Assembly: GCA_002118135.1 (NCBI GenBank)
Contig: BDIU01000199.1
Span: 1 to 64,000 of the forward strand
Length of the DNA: 64,000 nt
Origin: Trebouxia sp. TZW2008
Taxonomy: Eukaryota > Chlorophyta > Trebouxiophyceae > Trebouxiales > Trebouxiaceae
Direction: 5' to 3'
Of this stretch, positions 54,294 through 64,000 are shown in pieces. Both the position numbers and the translations under genes were made by a program. The stretch's first letter is position 1. Each line of letters begins with the position of its first letter. Under the pieces are notes generated by a model that did no database searches, was not told where the DNA came from, and saw only the letters and a program-made list of their open reading frames with translations.

Positions 54294-57200
54294 TCAAGCC
54301 ATGGCAACTTGCTGAGCAACATTCTGAATGCTGCGTGGCAAGTTTGGAATCCACTGGTTGCCTCTGGTAGCAGTCTGCAACACACCAACACAGTCAAACC
54401 ATTAAGCGTAATCAAGCATCAGCATGCACCACGCACCTGTGCTAGATGATTAAGCCTTGAATGCGCAGCAAATGAGATGACTTTGCAAATGTCAGGCAAC
54501 AACAGCCTGGCATTGCCCAAAAACGTGTCTGCCAGGATGTGTCACAGAGACCTCTCACAACAAAACAAAGAGCAAACATGTTGAACGCTAACATGACATG
54601 CCTACCTTCTCAGCAGGTGTCTTGGTGAACCACTCTGAGCTGTCATCAAAACCATTTCCAGCCTTGCTGAGGCAGCGGCCAGCATCAACGTCACAAACAG
54701 GCAGGGTGCTAGGGCAGCAGTGGATGTGGTCGTCACAGCAGGTGGCCTCAGGAAGAGGGCAGCAAGCATAGGTGAAGCAGTAACCAAAGTATTCACGCAT
54801 GCAGCAGCATGTGCTCCCTGCACAAAACAGCGATGGGTTTCAGAAATGCAGGATCAGGTGAACACAGTGACCGTCGTTAGCCATGCAGCACATTCATTTT
54901 GACAGCTTCAGCTCTTGTGCTGGTTCATGAGACAGCAGGTGATCTCAGGCAGAGGGCAGCAAGCGTAGGTAAAGCAGTCGCCAAAATTCACGCCTGCAGC
55001 AGCATCTGCTTTCTTGCAAGACAGAGTGAGCAGTGTCGACTGTGCAGTATAGACTGATACAGCCATGACTGCAGTGCCTGTTGGTCAGACAGCAGGTGGC
55101 CTCAGACAGCCGACAGCAAGCGTAGGTGAAGCAATAGCCAAAGTATTTGCGCATGCAGCAGCACGTGCTTCCTGCATGGTGCAGCCACCAGCATCAAAGA
55201 CGCAGTATACTGCTCCCAGCAGCTGAAGCTGCTGTGCTTGATCATTGAAGAGCAAACGGCTTTTGGCAGGAGGCCAAAGGAAAACTGAGCTGAAGTCACG
55301 AATGGATGCAGCAGCATGAAATGTCGGCAGAGCACAATTATCATAGCACAGCTCACTTATCAGCAGTATGCTAATTGATGCAGCTTTGCGGGTTGTGCTT
55401 GTTCAGCAGCATTTGAGCCTGAGGCAGCGGGCATTGCAATACAAAACAGCACACTGATCAGTACACAGCTTACTTACAAGCGAGAGAGATTAAGCGTGTG
55501 AGTGTATGCAGTATTGACTGTGCTGTCTGAGGGTCAAAAAGCATGTGCTGTCTGAACGTCAGGTTTCCACAGATCTGTCAAGCCCAACTGACTAGGGTAG
55601 CAGTCTCTTGTGGAGCAGCGGTACCATCCCAAGCAACTTTTGACTACACCTTAATATGATACTGCAAGCATTCTGCGTCATATCAAGGTTGACATCAGCA
55701 CTTGCTTGAGTCGGTGCTTGATGATACATGCTTCGTCTGCCAACAAACAACTGCCCAGGCTGCTTGCCAAGCCACTAAACCACAGCAACAGCAGCTCATG
55801 CATCAAAGCAACAGTTTCTCGCATACAGCCACACACAGCGCATATCAGCTTGCAACACGTTCTTGGAATGAGTCAGCAACAGCTTCAGCTAAGAGAGTGG
55901 GACACCAGAATCTTACCAGCTGGGCACTGAGTGGCTGAGTCACAGACTTCAGGCTCTGGTGCTGGAGGTGGGGTTGGACCAGGCTTGGGGGAGGGTGTAG
56001 GGGGGGTTGGTGGGGGGTTGGGGCCAGTCTTGACGGGGTAGGATGGCTGCATGGCAATCCCACACTGTCCTGGTGCATTGGTGCTGTTGGTCCGGGCCAG
56101 GCGGATGTAGCCATTGTCTCCCCACTGGTCACTCCTGCACGTGAGAGCAGCCACAAGATCACACATTGCCTGATCAGAACTTGTGTACAAGATACACATG
56201 TTCGACATGAGGTCCAGCAGGGCACTTGAGAGAACAGCACAGACCCCTGATGTGGGTCCAGCTATAGCAGCACGCTCCCTGACCTGACTGTATCAACAGA
56301 AGGCAGATTACACAGTACAGCTCCTGAATGACCAACTGGCGATTTGCTAACAGACCCGCCTGTGACCTATGTGTTTGGTAATTCTCATCCCTGCTGAGCA
56401 ACCAAAAATGATACACAGCTGTACCCTTTCAGGCAGCCATTGCCTGAGATGTCAAAATGGATATGCACAAGCGCATGTGTATGCTCACGGCAATGTCAAA
56501 TGCTTGCTAGCTGGATGAGTTCAAGCTTTGCTGCAGATTAGGTCACGCACAACAGCAGCTGGGCAACAGTCGCACCATGAGTTCTTGACAATCCAGTAGT
56601 CAACGCTTGAGTTCTTGTGGCCAACAATTGGGAATGAATCATCTGAGCCGTAGCCAACAACCAGAACACCATGGTCCAGAGCAGTTCCACAGGGGGCCTC
56701 AAAGACTCCACCAGCGTACAGCTGGAACTCACGCTGGTCAGCTTCAATGGCAACAGAGACAGGCTGGTTTGCTACTGCCTGCACAGGGATATCAAGTGTG
56801 TAAGCTGGCAAGGACAAAAGCCAAAGAAAAGAATGCAGGATCCAGCTTTGCCAAAGAGTGCCTCAAAGAGTCCACGAGCTGAAGCTTGCGCTGGTCAGCT
56901 TCAATGGGAAAAGAGACTGGCTGGTTTGCTATTGCCTGTGATGCCATCAGAGATGTCAGATTACAGTGCAGAGGGACACATGCAGGGCCAAACGATTGCT
57001 GCTGCTTGTATCATCAGACGCAATGGCTGCATGCAATAGCTTCAGCAAGGAGCTGATATGCAGGATGCTGCATGCAAGCTTTTGCTGCCAATTGCTGCCA
57101 CCTGAGTCAGTTTACAACTAACAGCCACATTGTGATAAGTGTTACCAAAGTGCGCTGCATAGTGTGCGGGCATGGTGCCTTCACAGGGCAAATGGGCCAG

Positions 57201-58919
57201 ATGCATTGCAGCATGCAACATGAGTATGGCGGTGACCTCAGCTCCCAAAGCTGAGCCTGGCAATGTGAAAGTGGCAGTGGCACTTCACACCTAGGTGATA
57301 TGACCCAGAAACCACAAAGATGTTTGCATCACATAAGCATGCAGACACACGCTGTGAGCAACTTGCGAAGGATACTCCTTAAGGCCAAGAAAAGCTCATT
57401 GTACCTTCAAAAGTGACTGCTCATCACTTCCTGGCACATCCTCGTAGCCATCAATGCTGACGACGTGGCGGCGCTCCTTGGCAAACACACACTTGTCTTC
57501 CTCAGCAGTGTACTCATAGTCCCTCTCAGTGTCAAGACCACCGTTCTTCCTCACAAACTCAAAGGCGAAGTCCATGAGACCGCCGTGGCAACCGTGGTCC
57601 ATGGCGGTGTCACAGTCCACTAGCTCTTGCTCACTCAGGGATACAAGCTTGTCTGTGACAATCTGGTTGATGCCCTCAATGGCTCCAACTGTTGAGAAAG
57701 CCCAGCAGGACCCACACTGCATAACAGGGCATAGCAAAGTTGATCCAATATATGCTGACTAGGGCTGCAGTCGACGCAGCTGCAAAGCTGTTGGACAGAT
57801 CCTTCAGGAAGACCCAAGCAAAGAAAGCAGCACTTTGCACATAGCTTTGCGATACCAAATGCATCTTGTATTGCAATGCAGTGGACATAATGCAATTGTG
57901 CTAGGGCTGAGCATGCAACACCTCCAGGCTAAGAGCTCAGGTCGTTGGTGTTGCCACTGCACTCATTGCAGCTACTGAACCTGTTGGGCCAGTGTTAGGG
58001 TTTGATGCAAGGTCAGCTGCAGTGCCTGTGCATGCGGAAGCTCTGCCATGAAGACATGATGCTTCATTCACAGCGCTTACCTGTGCCTGGTTCTTGACAT
58101 CAGTGACAGCGCCCTTTTCCCGCCAGTCAACTGACGCTGGGGGCTTTGTTTTTGCGTATCTGAAAGGGCTTGCCTGCAAAGGCCTCCCTGGTGCCAGATC
58201 TGCTCTGTAGCCCAGCATTTGCTTGTACTCATCACGGGAGTGGTCAGCGAAGTGACCAAGACCCAGCTGCATACATGCAACAACGCTCAGGAGACCAACG
58301 ACAATTGAAATAGTCAGGAGGATGCAGTACACAAGATGCCTATGATGGCTGCTGTGATAGGCATGGACTGTGCGTGATATATTTGATGATATTTTGCAAA
58401 ATGAAGCAGAGGCGCTCACCCAGTGAGTCTTCTCTTCTGAGTTGTAGCTTTCAATAAAATTCAAGTTGTCTAGCCAGATCTCAAATCTACGCTCGTACTC
58501 CTGCAAATCATATCGGACACTGAGTGCAATTGCATTGCAAGCCGCCTTAAGCACACTCGCGCGGATCTTGCGTGCGATAGGTCAAGCGTCTCATGGAGAT
58601 CACAGACGTGACAATACCGCGGCGATGTGAAGAACAGACAGCGTATGTGAAACTGAAGTACCTCAACGTTATCCCGGTATGCGCGCTTGAAGTCGTCCAC
58701 CCAGGTGCTGAAAATTGACTTGGGGTCAGCCTGCGAAGTAGACAGCAGTTGAGGCACAAAACTCAAAGGACATCATGTCAAGCCAGCCGCTTGCAAAGGC
58801 AGGGCCGGCACCTTTGCTTGCTGCAAATGCAGCTTGTGGTCATGACGACTGGAGGGCGTTGCTGCCAAGGCGCAGGAAACGCCTAGAAGCAGCAACAGAC
58901 CAACCATCCGGCACCCCAT
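54294..58919 (-). CDS. Papain-family cysteine protease with C-terminal granulin domain (RD21-like)
   Basis: Nine exons (transcript order) 58812-58919, 58662-58730, 58420-58500, 58081-58266, 57405-57716, 56576-56778, 55917-56134, 54606-54817 and 54294-54374 join in phase to 489 residues. A signal peptide ([18 protein letters not shown]) is followed by an inhibitor prodomain with an ERFNIN-like helix ([20 protein letters not shown]), then the mature start [19 protein letters not shown]. The catalytic Cys is in [15 protein letters not shown], the His in [11 protein letters not shown] and the Asn in WIVKNSW. A Pro-rich linker ([20 protein letters not shown]) leads to a granulin domain with its Cys pairs ([24 protein letters not shown]). 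This layout is that of plant RD21 proteases, lytic-vacuole or secreted enzymes in senescence and defence. The prodomain and granulin are removed on maturation in that family. Confidence 0.93.
54930..55171 (-). repeat. Two upstream copies of the granulin exon
   Basis: Copies start at about 55012 and 55171 ahead of the real exon at 54817. The farther keeps an ATGCAG acceptor and most cysteines ([19 protein letters not shown]); the nearer reads [19 protein letters not shown] in its present frame, shifted by a deletion. A weaker relic lies near 55299-55330. Use of the 55171 copy could in principle add a second half-granulin. Confidence 0.85.
56850..56935 (-). repeat. Upstream copy of protease exon 6
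   Basis: Starts at 56935 after CACAG and follows the real exon (start 56778) through [24 protein letters not shown] coding, then diverges. No donor. Confidence 0.85.
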
Positions 58920-59617
58920 GACTATACGCTCTCCGATATGAATGCAGGGGCTGTGCTGATCGGAATCCAGAAACGGAACAGGTGGTAAGACCGGCGTTTA
59001 ATTTGGACAGCGCTGCCAACGCGACGTGACAAAATCTCGATCTGCGCAAGCATGTGGTCACACATGCGCAGGTGACTCAGCTTCTTGAGTCGACTCAGAA
59101 GGGTTTGAGTCCGAGCCAAATTCGCAGGACTGACACGTACCCATCCTAGTCACAATCTGGCAGATTCCAGACTCTGTTCAAAACTGATGAACATCATGCA
59201 CTTTTGACAGGACTGTCAGGCACAATCCATCAAGATGCACGCAGAGAATGTGTATGATTGTTGCATATCATCAATCGTTCGCAAATGCACAGCAGTTGAC
59301 CTGCTTCAGCTGAAACCGGCACAAAATGTTCATTCTAAGCACATTGAGCCATGGACTGCAGCTAATGTTCGTTTCATGTGGTCCATTTGTCAGCAAGCAA
59401 CATTCATTTTTGAGTAATCTCAAGCATCTGTCAAGACTAATCAGAGTGTCTGAGTCCATATTGCCAGCAGCTGCTCATGCTGCCTCTATCTACTGCTGTT
59501 TCCTGCAGACTGATCTGACTCAGTTCTGATGCTAGATCATGGGCTGAACTCTAGGCATGCATTGCAGCATGCTAGTACGATCTACGCAAGGGGAAGGTGA
59601 ATGCTACAGCTCCTGCT
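58920..59617. other. Intergenic region, no gene seen
   Basis: Lies between the start of the protease gene and the 3' end of the SAP/HN1-like gene. It must hold the protease promoter. Open frames are short and family-free. Confidence 0.5.
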
Positions 59618-60528
59618 TCAACCAAATGAAATCTGAGATGCACCGCCAGGGGGTGCAAGGACTCTGGAGGAGTTTCTGTCTGTCAGGAAGTTGCCAACAT
59701 TCTGACCAGAGGGGCGTGAGTAGTTGTTGCTGCCACCATTGGGGCTGCCTCCACCCATGAACAGACTTGTGCCCTTCTCTGGCTCACCAGCTTGCCCCTG
59801 CATGGTCGACAGCTTCATGCAGTAAGGAGACCATACCAACACAATGGAGCTCTGACAGGGCTCAAAGCATTGGTAGAGGAAGTGCCCAGCCAGCAATTGT
59901 ACCTTGCCATCAGGTGTTGGCGCTGACTCAGCTCCAAATGAGATCTGTGAGCCTCCTCCTGGAGGTGCAAGCACCCTTGAAGATGGCTTGTCTGTGATGA
60001 AATTGCCAACATTCTGGCCTTCTGACCGGTAGTAGTTGTTCCCACTGGCTGCTCCATTTGGCTGAACTGCAGGTGCCTGGTCAACAGATGCTTTCTTCTG
60101 TCCATCCTCTTCCACCAGTGAGCTGCAAGAGGAACAGGTGCAGTTAGGCATAAGGTTCAGGCGAAACCAGAAGCAGCACGCAAGCAAGGGACGCACTAGT
60201 TCTGGGTGTCCAGCATGTTTTCCTTCAGCCTTTCAAACAGGGACTCCCTGCTGCCTCCTGGGTTCAGGTTTCTGGCTCTGCAGTTTGTGCGAAGATCTTT
60301 GAGCAACAAAGGCTTGAGCACATCGCCAACTTCTGTAGAGCTCATGGGACCTGCAACAAACAAGAGCATTGCTTCGGGTAAGCACGACCCTCGGCAGCAG
60401 ACTGGTATTTCACGACTCGAGCAGTTCGCATGCTGATCTACGGAGATACACGCGACGGGGACAGAAACTTGTACGTGCTGAGGTCATGCCAGGCAAGTGA
60501 TCGATCTTGACCGACCTGCGGACGCCAT
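59618..60528 (-). CDS. SAP-domain plus Jupiter/HN1-like protein
   Basis: Exons 60516-60528, 60197-60350, 59903-60122 and 59618-59797 join in phase to 188 residues. The 13-base first exon (MASA) is phase-compatible; otherwise translation could start at the Met at 60345. The N-terminal part has a SAP-like helix pair (LRTNCRARNLNPGGSRESLF then ERLKENM), a DNA/RNA-binding motif. Two copies of GQNVGNF(I/L)TD followed by SSRVLAPPGGGSQISFG resemble the signature of Jupiter microtubule-associated homologues (HN1/JPT), linked by a Gly/Ser-rich spacer (GGGSPNGGSNNYSRPS). It is largely disordered. The combination suggests a protein that touches nucleic acid and, perhaps, tubulin; both roles are inferred from motif likeness. 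Confidence 0.75.
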
Positions 60529-61046
60529 GGCGTATGTGCCAAACACAAGGCTGAGTCGTAGCGCACTACAGCACGCGTAGAAGATAGATGTGTCGCAGCA
60601 AGTTTCTAGACAGGCGAGCTTTGCAGATGCCGCTTGCAAAGTTTGAAGATCATCTTGTGCATTTTCAAAACCCCGCGCATTCAACCCTGTGCATGACCCT
60701 ACTGCAGATTGTGTCATTGAGTGAGTGACAATAAGCATGACGTGTGACATATGAATGCATTTGGATCGGGGCTTATGCTTTGTTTGCCACTTGTAGTGCA
60801 CAGTTCGTTGCAGTTCTCATTTGATGGCATGCTTTATGTCTGATCAAAGTGGAGTGTCACAGGTGTCTGTTTAGCTAAAACAAAATTTGTTACTTGAAAT
60901 CTGCACTCCGGCTGTTCAGGACAAGGGTTATTCGGCACCTGCGGTGCAAGCGGATCAACCCGGTACTTGCCCTATCTCAATGCTACATATGTGACTGTGA
61001 CGCAGACTTATGTAGCTAAATCAGACTGATTCACAATCAATATATC
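60529..61046. other. Intergenic region, no gene seen
   Basis: Spacer between the start of the SAP/HN1-like gene and the 3' end of IFT140. No recognised feature. Confidence 0.5.
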
Positions 61047-63976
61047 CTAGGCTGCAGTTTCTGAATCCGACGCCGCCTGCAGCATTGTCAAACAAGCCTG
61101 AGGCGTCACAGAGCGGCGTGTCCATCAGGCATAAGGTATCAAGATCATTCACGCAAAAACTGCATTCGTGCACGGCAGCTTCAAAAGCTACCATTGTTTG
61201 TGATGCTGCAGCAACATGAGTGGCAGATGGTATTGTCGGTGTTTTGTGAATTTCAGCAACAGCATAGCGTCGCAGGACTTGCAGAACCAGGTTGGATGCT
61301 ATGCAAGACACACGCACAATTCCATACGGAGTGCAGCTCCCAACAGACTGCTCATGAAGCAAAGGTCGCAGACGATGCACAGAATTGCTTGATTCTCTGA
61401 CCTTGTACACCGCTTCAATAGTTGCAGCCTCAATGTATGGCTCTGCAGGCACATTTGTAAGCCGCATGCGCTCCAACAGCTGATGCGCCTGTTGCACGCC
61501 ATCATGCGTGGCCCAGTACTCTGCAAGGCAATCTTATATTGGCTTGCATGCATGAGCTGTGCTGCTGCCAATTGCTGTTCTGCATGTCATGCTTGTGTTG
61601 ATCAGATGTGCTGGCTATGCTTCAGCATACATGACTTGATGTTGCTCTCTGTGTATAACCGTCACCTATCAGCCTGCTCTCACTTTATCAATGGCACACA
61701 CTGACACAAATGGTCTGCCCAGAGGAGATGCAGAGCAATTGAGCAAGACAGGAATCTGTTTGCCTTTGCAAAACAATGCTTGCAGCCGGTGGCGACGTCT
61801 ACATGCTCAACGAGAATGCGTTGTACAGGCAATCAAAGCTGCTATTACTGCATCTTGTTGATAGCACTTGTGCTCATGGCCAGTCGGCAACAATGTATGA
61901 CATGCCATCACATGAGTAAGGGACCATAGGAGCACTGCAATTGGGGCAGGCAGCAGGACATCAAGTTATTAGTGCTCAGTCCTGCATCAAGAGAGGGAAG
62001 CAAAGACAGAAGAAACGAGCTAGGATTTGCTGGTGGTGGTAGGGCTAAGTGGCAAGGCTAAGTATGGGGCTGAAGCAGGCAAAAATGCTTAAGCTACCCG
62101 ACTGTGATACAGAAGAATGTGCACTTTTTGCATGTTCAGGTCCTTGTAAGCAGAAGTTGCAAACACACGGGTGTGCATAAATGTGAATGAATGTGCTGCT
62201 GCATGTCGGCACAGTAGGTCATTGGTGTGCCATTGAGCAGTGTCAAAGCAACAATAAATAGCACAAGGCAATGCAACATGCTTACCAACAAGCAGGGCAT
62301 AGACATCGCCAATGCGGACATCAGCTTGGATCAGATGTCCCTCTGCTTCCTGACCGGAAGATAACTGCAGACCAAGAAAACACCATCAAGAGGGGACGCC
62401 TTGCTTAGCAACTGCAGTGCGCAATTGACCATAACAGAATGGCTGCTGTTGAAAGGCCTTATCTTTGCAAACTCACAATGTTTGTGCCAAATACTGCTGC
62501 CGAACAGGAGAGGCTTGATGCAGAGCATTTGTGCAATGAGACCATTGGTCATCATTGGTCTCATTTGAAAGCAGCCATCACACATACCTGCTAGGCAGAG
62601 TCTGTATGTAGCTCAACCGCACGATGAGACCATTGCACATTTTCACAGCAGTGCTGCCATCCTGCTCAAACAGCTACTGCGCTTGCAACAAGGCAGCAAA
62701 AAGAGACACTGGGTGTGCAAGTCTTGTCCTGAGAGGGTAAATGTCAAGATCAGACGTTGACTGCCAGACAGCCTTGGTGTACAGAGGACCCCTGATGCAG
62801 CTCATGTGAAGCATGATTCCGTGAGGTATCATTGGTCTCACTTGACAGCACCAATCAGGCATGCTTGCTAGGCAGGAGAGCCTTGATGCAGCCCACCTGC
62901 ACTATGAGGCTGTTGCACATGCTCACAGCAGAGCCCACTTCTTGCTCAAAGAGCTGCTGAGCTTGCAAGAAGGCAGCAAAAAGAGACACTTTGCACACAG
63001 GGCTTGTGATGATACGGTACTCTTGAGATCAGACGGCCGGTGGAGAGAGCAGCCCTGATGCAGCTCGTCTGAATCATGATGCCATTGCACACCATTGACC
63101 TTACTTGACAGCACTTGTAAGATGTGCTTGCTAGGCAAAAGCCTTGATGCAGCCCACCTGCACAATGAGGCCGTTGCACATGCTCACAGCAGAGCCAGCG
63201 TTCTGATCAAAGAGCTGCTGAGCTTGCAAGAAGGCAGCAATACTGGTCATGCGCCGTGTGAGGGACTCCACTGCAGCTTGCTTGCCAGGCTTCTGCGACT
63301 TCTGTGTGCACTTTAAGCCTTCTTGCAGGGCCTGTACAACCCAAGTCAATTGAAGATTCATTGTCATTGCTGAGTCGCCACAAGCAATCCTTGCATGGTC
63401 AACCTCTCAGGCAGGGTTGATGATGGCAGCAAAAGCTGTTGATCAAAAGTCAGAGATGGCTCATGGTGCACAGTTTCAGGTGGAGCATGTTGCACAAAAG
63501 GGCCAGCTGGCACCCTGAATGCCATAGTGAATCAAGATGCTAAGCCAGTGAAGGGGCATGTGGTGATGAAGAATCACCTGAAGCGCCTTCTGGTAATCCC
63601 GGAAGTCATCAATGTCTGTCTGAGCACAGGCCTCATGGAACAGCACCAGACTGTCCCAGGCTTTGGCCTGCAGGCACAAAGGCTGTTTGCTGCCAAGAAC
63701 GTGGCAGAGCCATTGGTAAGTATGCAAGCAGCGCAGAGATTCTTGACATGACAGACATTCTGGTTGTAGTACGGCAGCAGGCATGCGACTTGCCTTGGAG
63801 TAGAAAGTGACTATACTCTGTGCCAGCTCAGGGCGGGAACGCCAATCTAGGGTCTGCAGGTAGTTGGCAGCCATGGTGTAGATGTCAGGATGGCGGGAAA
63901 CTCCCGCAAAGAAGATGATCTTGTCTGTGTCACCAGATCTGATCAGGCACTTAAGCGCCTTCACCTTGTCTCCTGC
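61047..63976 (-). CDS. IFT140: Intraflagellar transport protein IFT140, C-terminal part
   Basis: Exons (transcript order) 63794-63976, 63578-63667, 63158-63331, 62286-62364, 61402-61520 and probably 61047-61076 join in phase; the gene continues beyond the right edge. The encoded TPR-like helical C terminus matches IFT140: KALKCLIRSGDTDKIIFFAG then VSRHPDIYTMAANYLQTLDW, SIVTFYSKAKAWDSLVLFHE, ACAQTDIDDFRDYQKALQ, FDQNAGSAVSMCNGLIVQ and VYALLVEYWATHDGVQQAHQ. IFT140 is a core subunit of IFT-A, needed for retrograde transport in cilia, so the organism probably makes flagellate cells at some stage. The first visible intron starts with GC (GCAAGT), since no GT keeps the frame. The last exon (AASDSETAA then TAG) is short and less certain. 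Copies of exon 63158-63331 fill the following intron. Confidence 0.9.
62400..63157 (-). repeat. Array of donor-side copies of an IFT140 exon
   Basis: Downstream of the exon ending at 63158, segments near 62897-63000, 62594-62705 and 62490-62560 repeat its end (FLQAQQLFDQNAGSAVSMCN-like coding) and following intron motifs (GATGCAGC ... TTGGTCTCA ... GCTAGGCA). The 62897 copy keeps the donor context GTGGGC. The composite unit is about 260 bp. Confidence 0.8.
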
Positions 63977-64000
63977 CTGCACAAAGCACATGTACCAGAT

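Overview
The window is nuclear DNA of a photosynthetic eukaryote, most likely a chlorophyte green alga. The genes are broken by many short introns (GT..AG with strong TGCAG acceptors, plus two apparent GC..AG introns). The gene set combines plastid functions (a Rieske oxygenase of the PAO/TIC55 type, a phenylalanine hydroxylase with a transit-like N terminus), a ciliary gene (IFT140) and a plant-type papain protease with a granulin domain. A trebouxiophyte is my guess from overall style only. All exon models were built by hand from reading frame, splice signals and phase; most close into a complete frame with a length divisible by three.

Layout, left to right: (1) 3' part of a short-chain dehydrogenase (+, to 3292); (2) phospholipid scramblase (+, 4256-7622); (3) PAO/TIC55-type Rieske oxygenase (-, 9742-15943, 8 exons); (4) a small Gly-rich protein (-, 16902-17528) divergent from (5) a coiled-coil protein (+, 17906-21594); (6) an armadillo-repeat protein (-, 23157-30217) with a tRNA-Ser in one intron, divergent from (7) phenylalanine hydroxylase (+, 30643-34066); (8) two tandem BTB/T1-domain paralogues (-, 34794-36155 and 37797-39152) in a ~3 kb segmental duplication that also copied the last PAH exon as a dead fragment; (9) a small unknown gene (-, 39743-40980); (10) an unresolved stretch 41-43.4 kb; (11) a Gln-rich protein (+, 43440-44242); (12) a RecQ helicase with a TFIIS-N-like C terminus (+, 45230-53621, 13 exons, 785 aa); (13) an RD21-like cysteine protease with granulin domain (-, 54294-58919); (14) a SAP plus Jupiter/HN1-like protein (-, 59618-60528); (15) the 3' part of IFT140 (-, 61047-63976, running off the right edge).

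The most striking property is not one gene. In nearly every multi-exon gene the introns contain arrays of decaying copies of the neighbouring exon's edge. Copies of an exon's 5' edge, with its acceptor and some upstream intron, sit upstream of the real exon. Copies of a 3' edge, with the donor, sit downstream. About 24 such arrays are listed, with one to five copies at spacings of about 110-190 bp where measured. Some copies are nearly identical to the real exon and open in frame; others carry stops or lost splice sites. The RecQ intron between the DEAH exon and the next exon has both kinds: five donor-side copies followed by three acceptor-side copies. This looks like a genome-wide process of serial tandem duplication across splice junctions, which fills introns with decoy splice sites.
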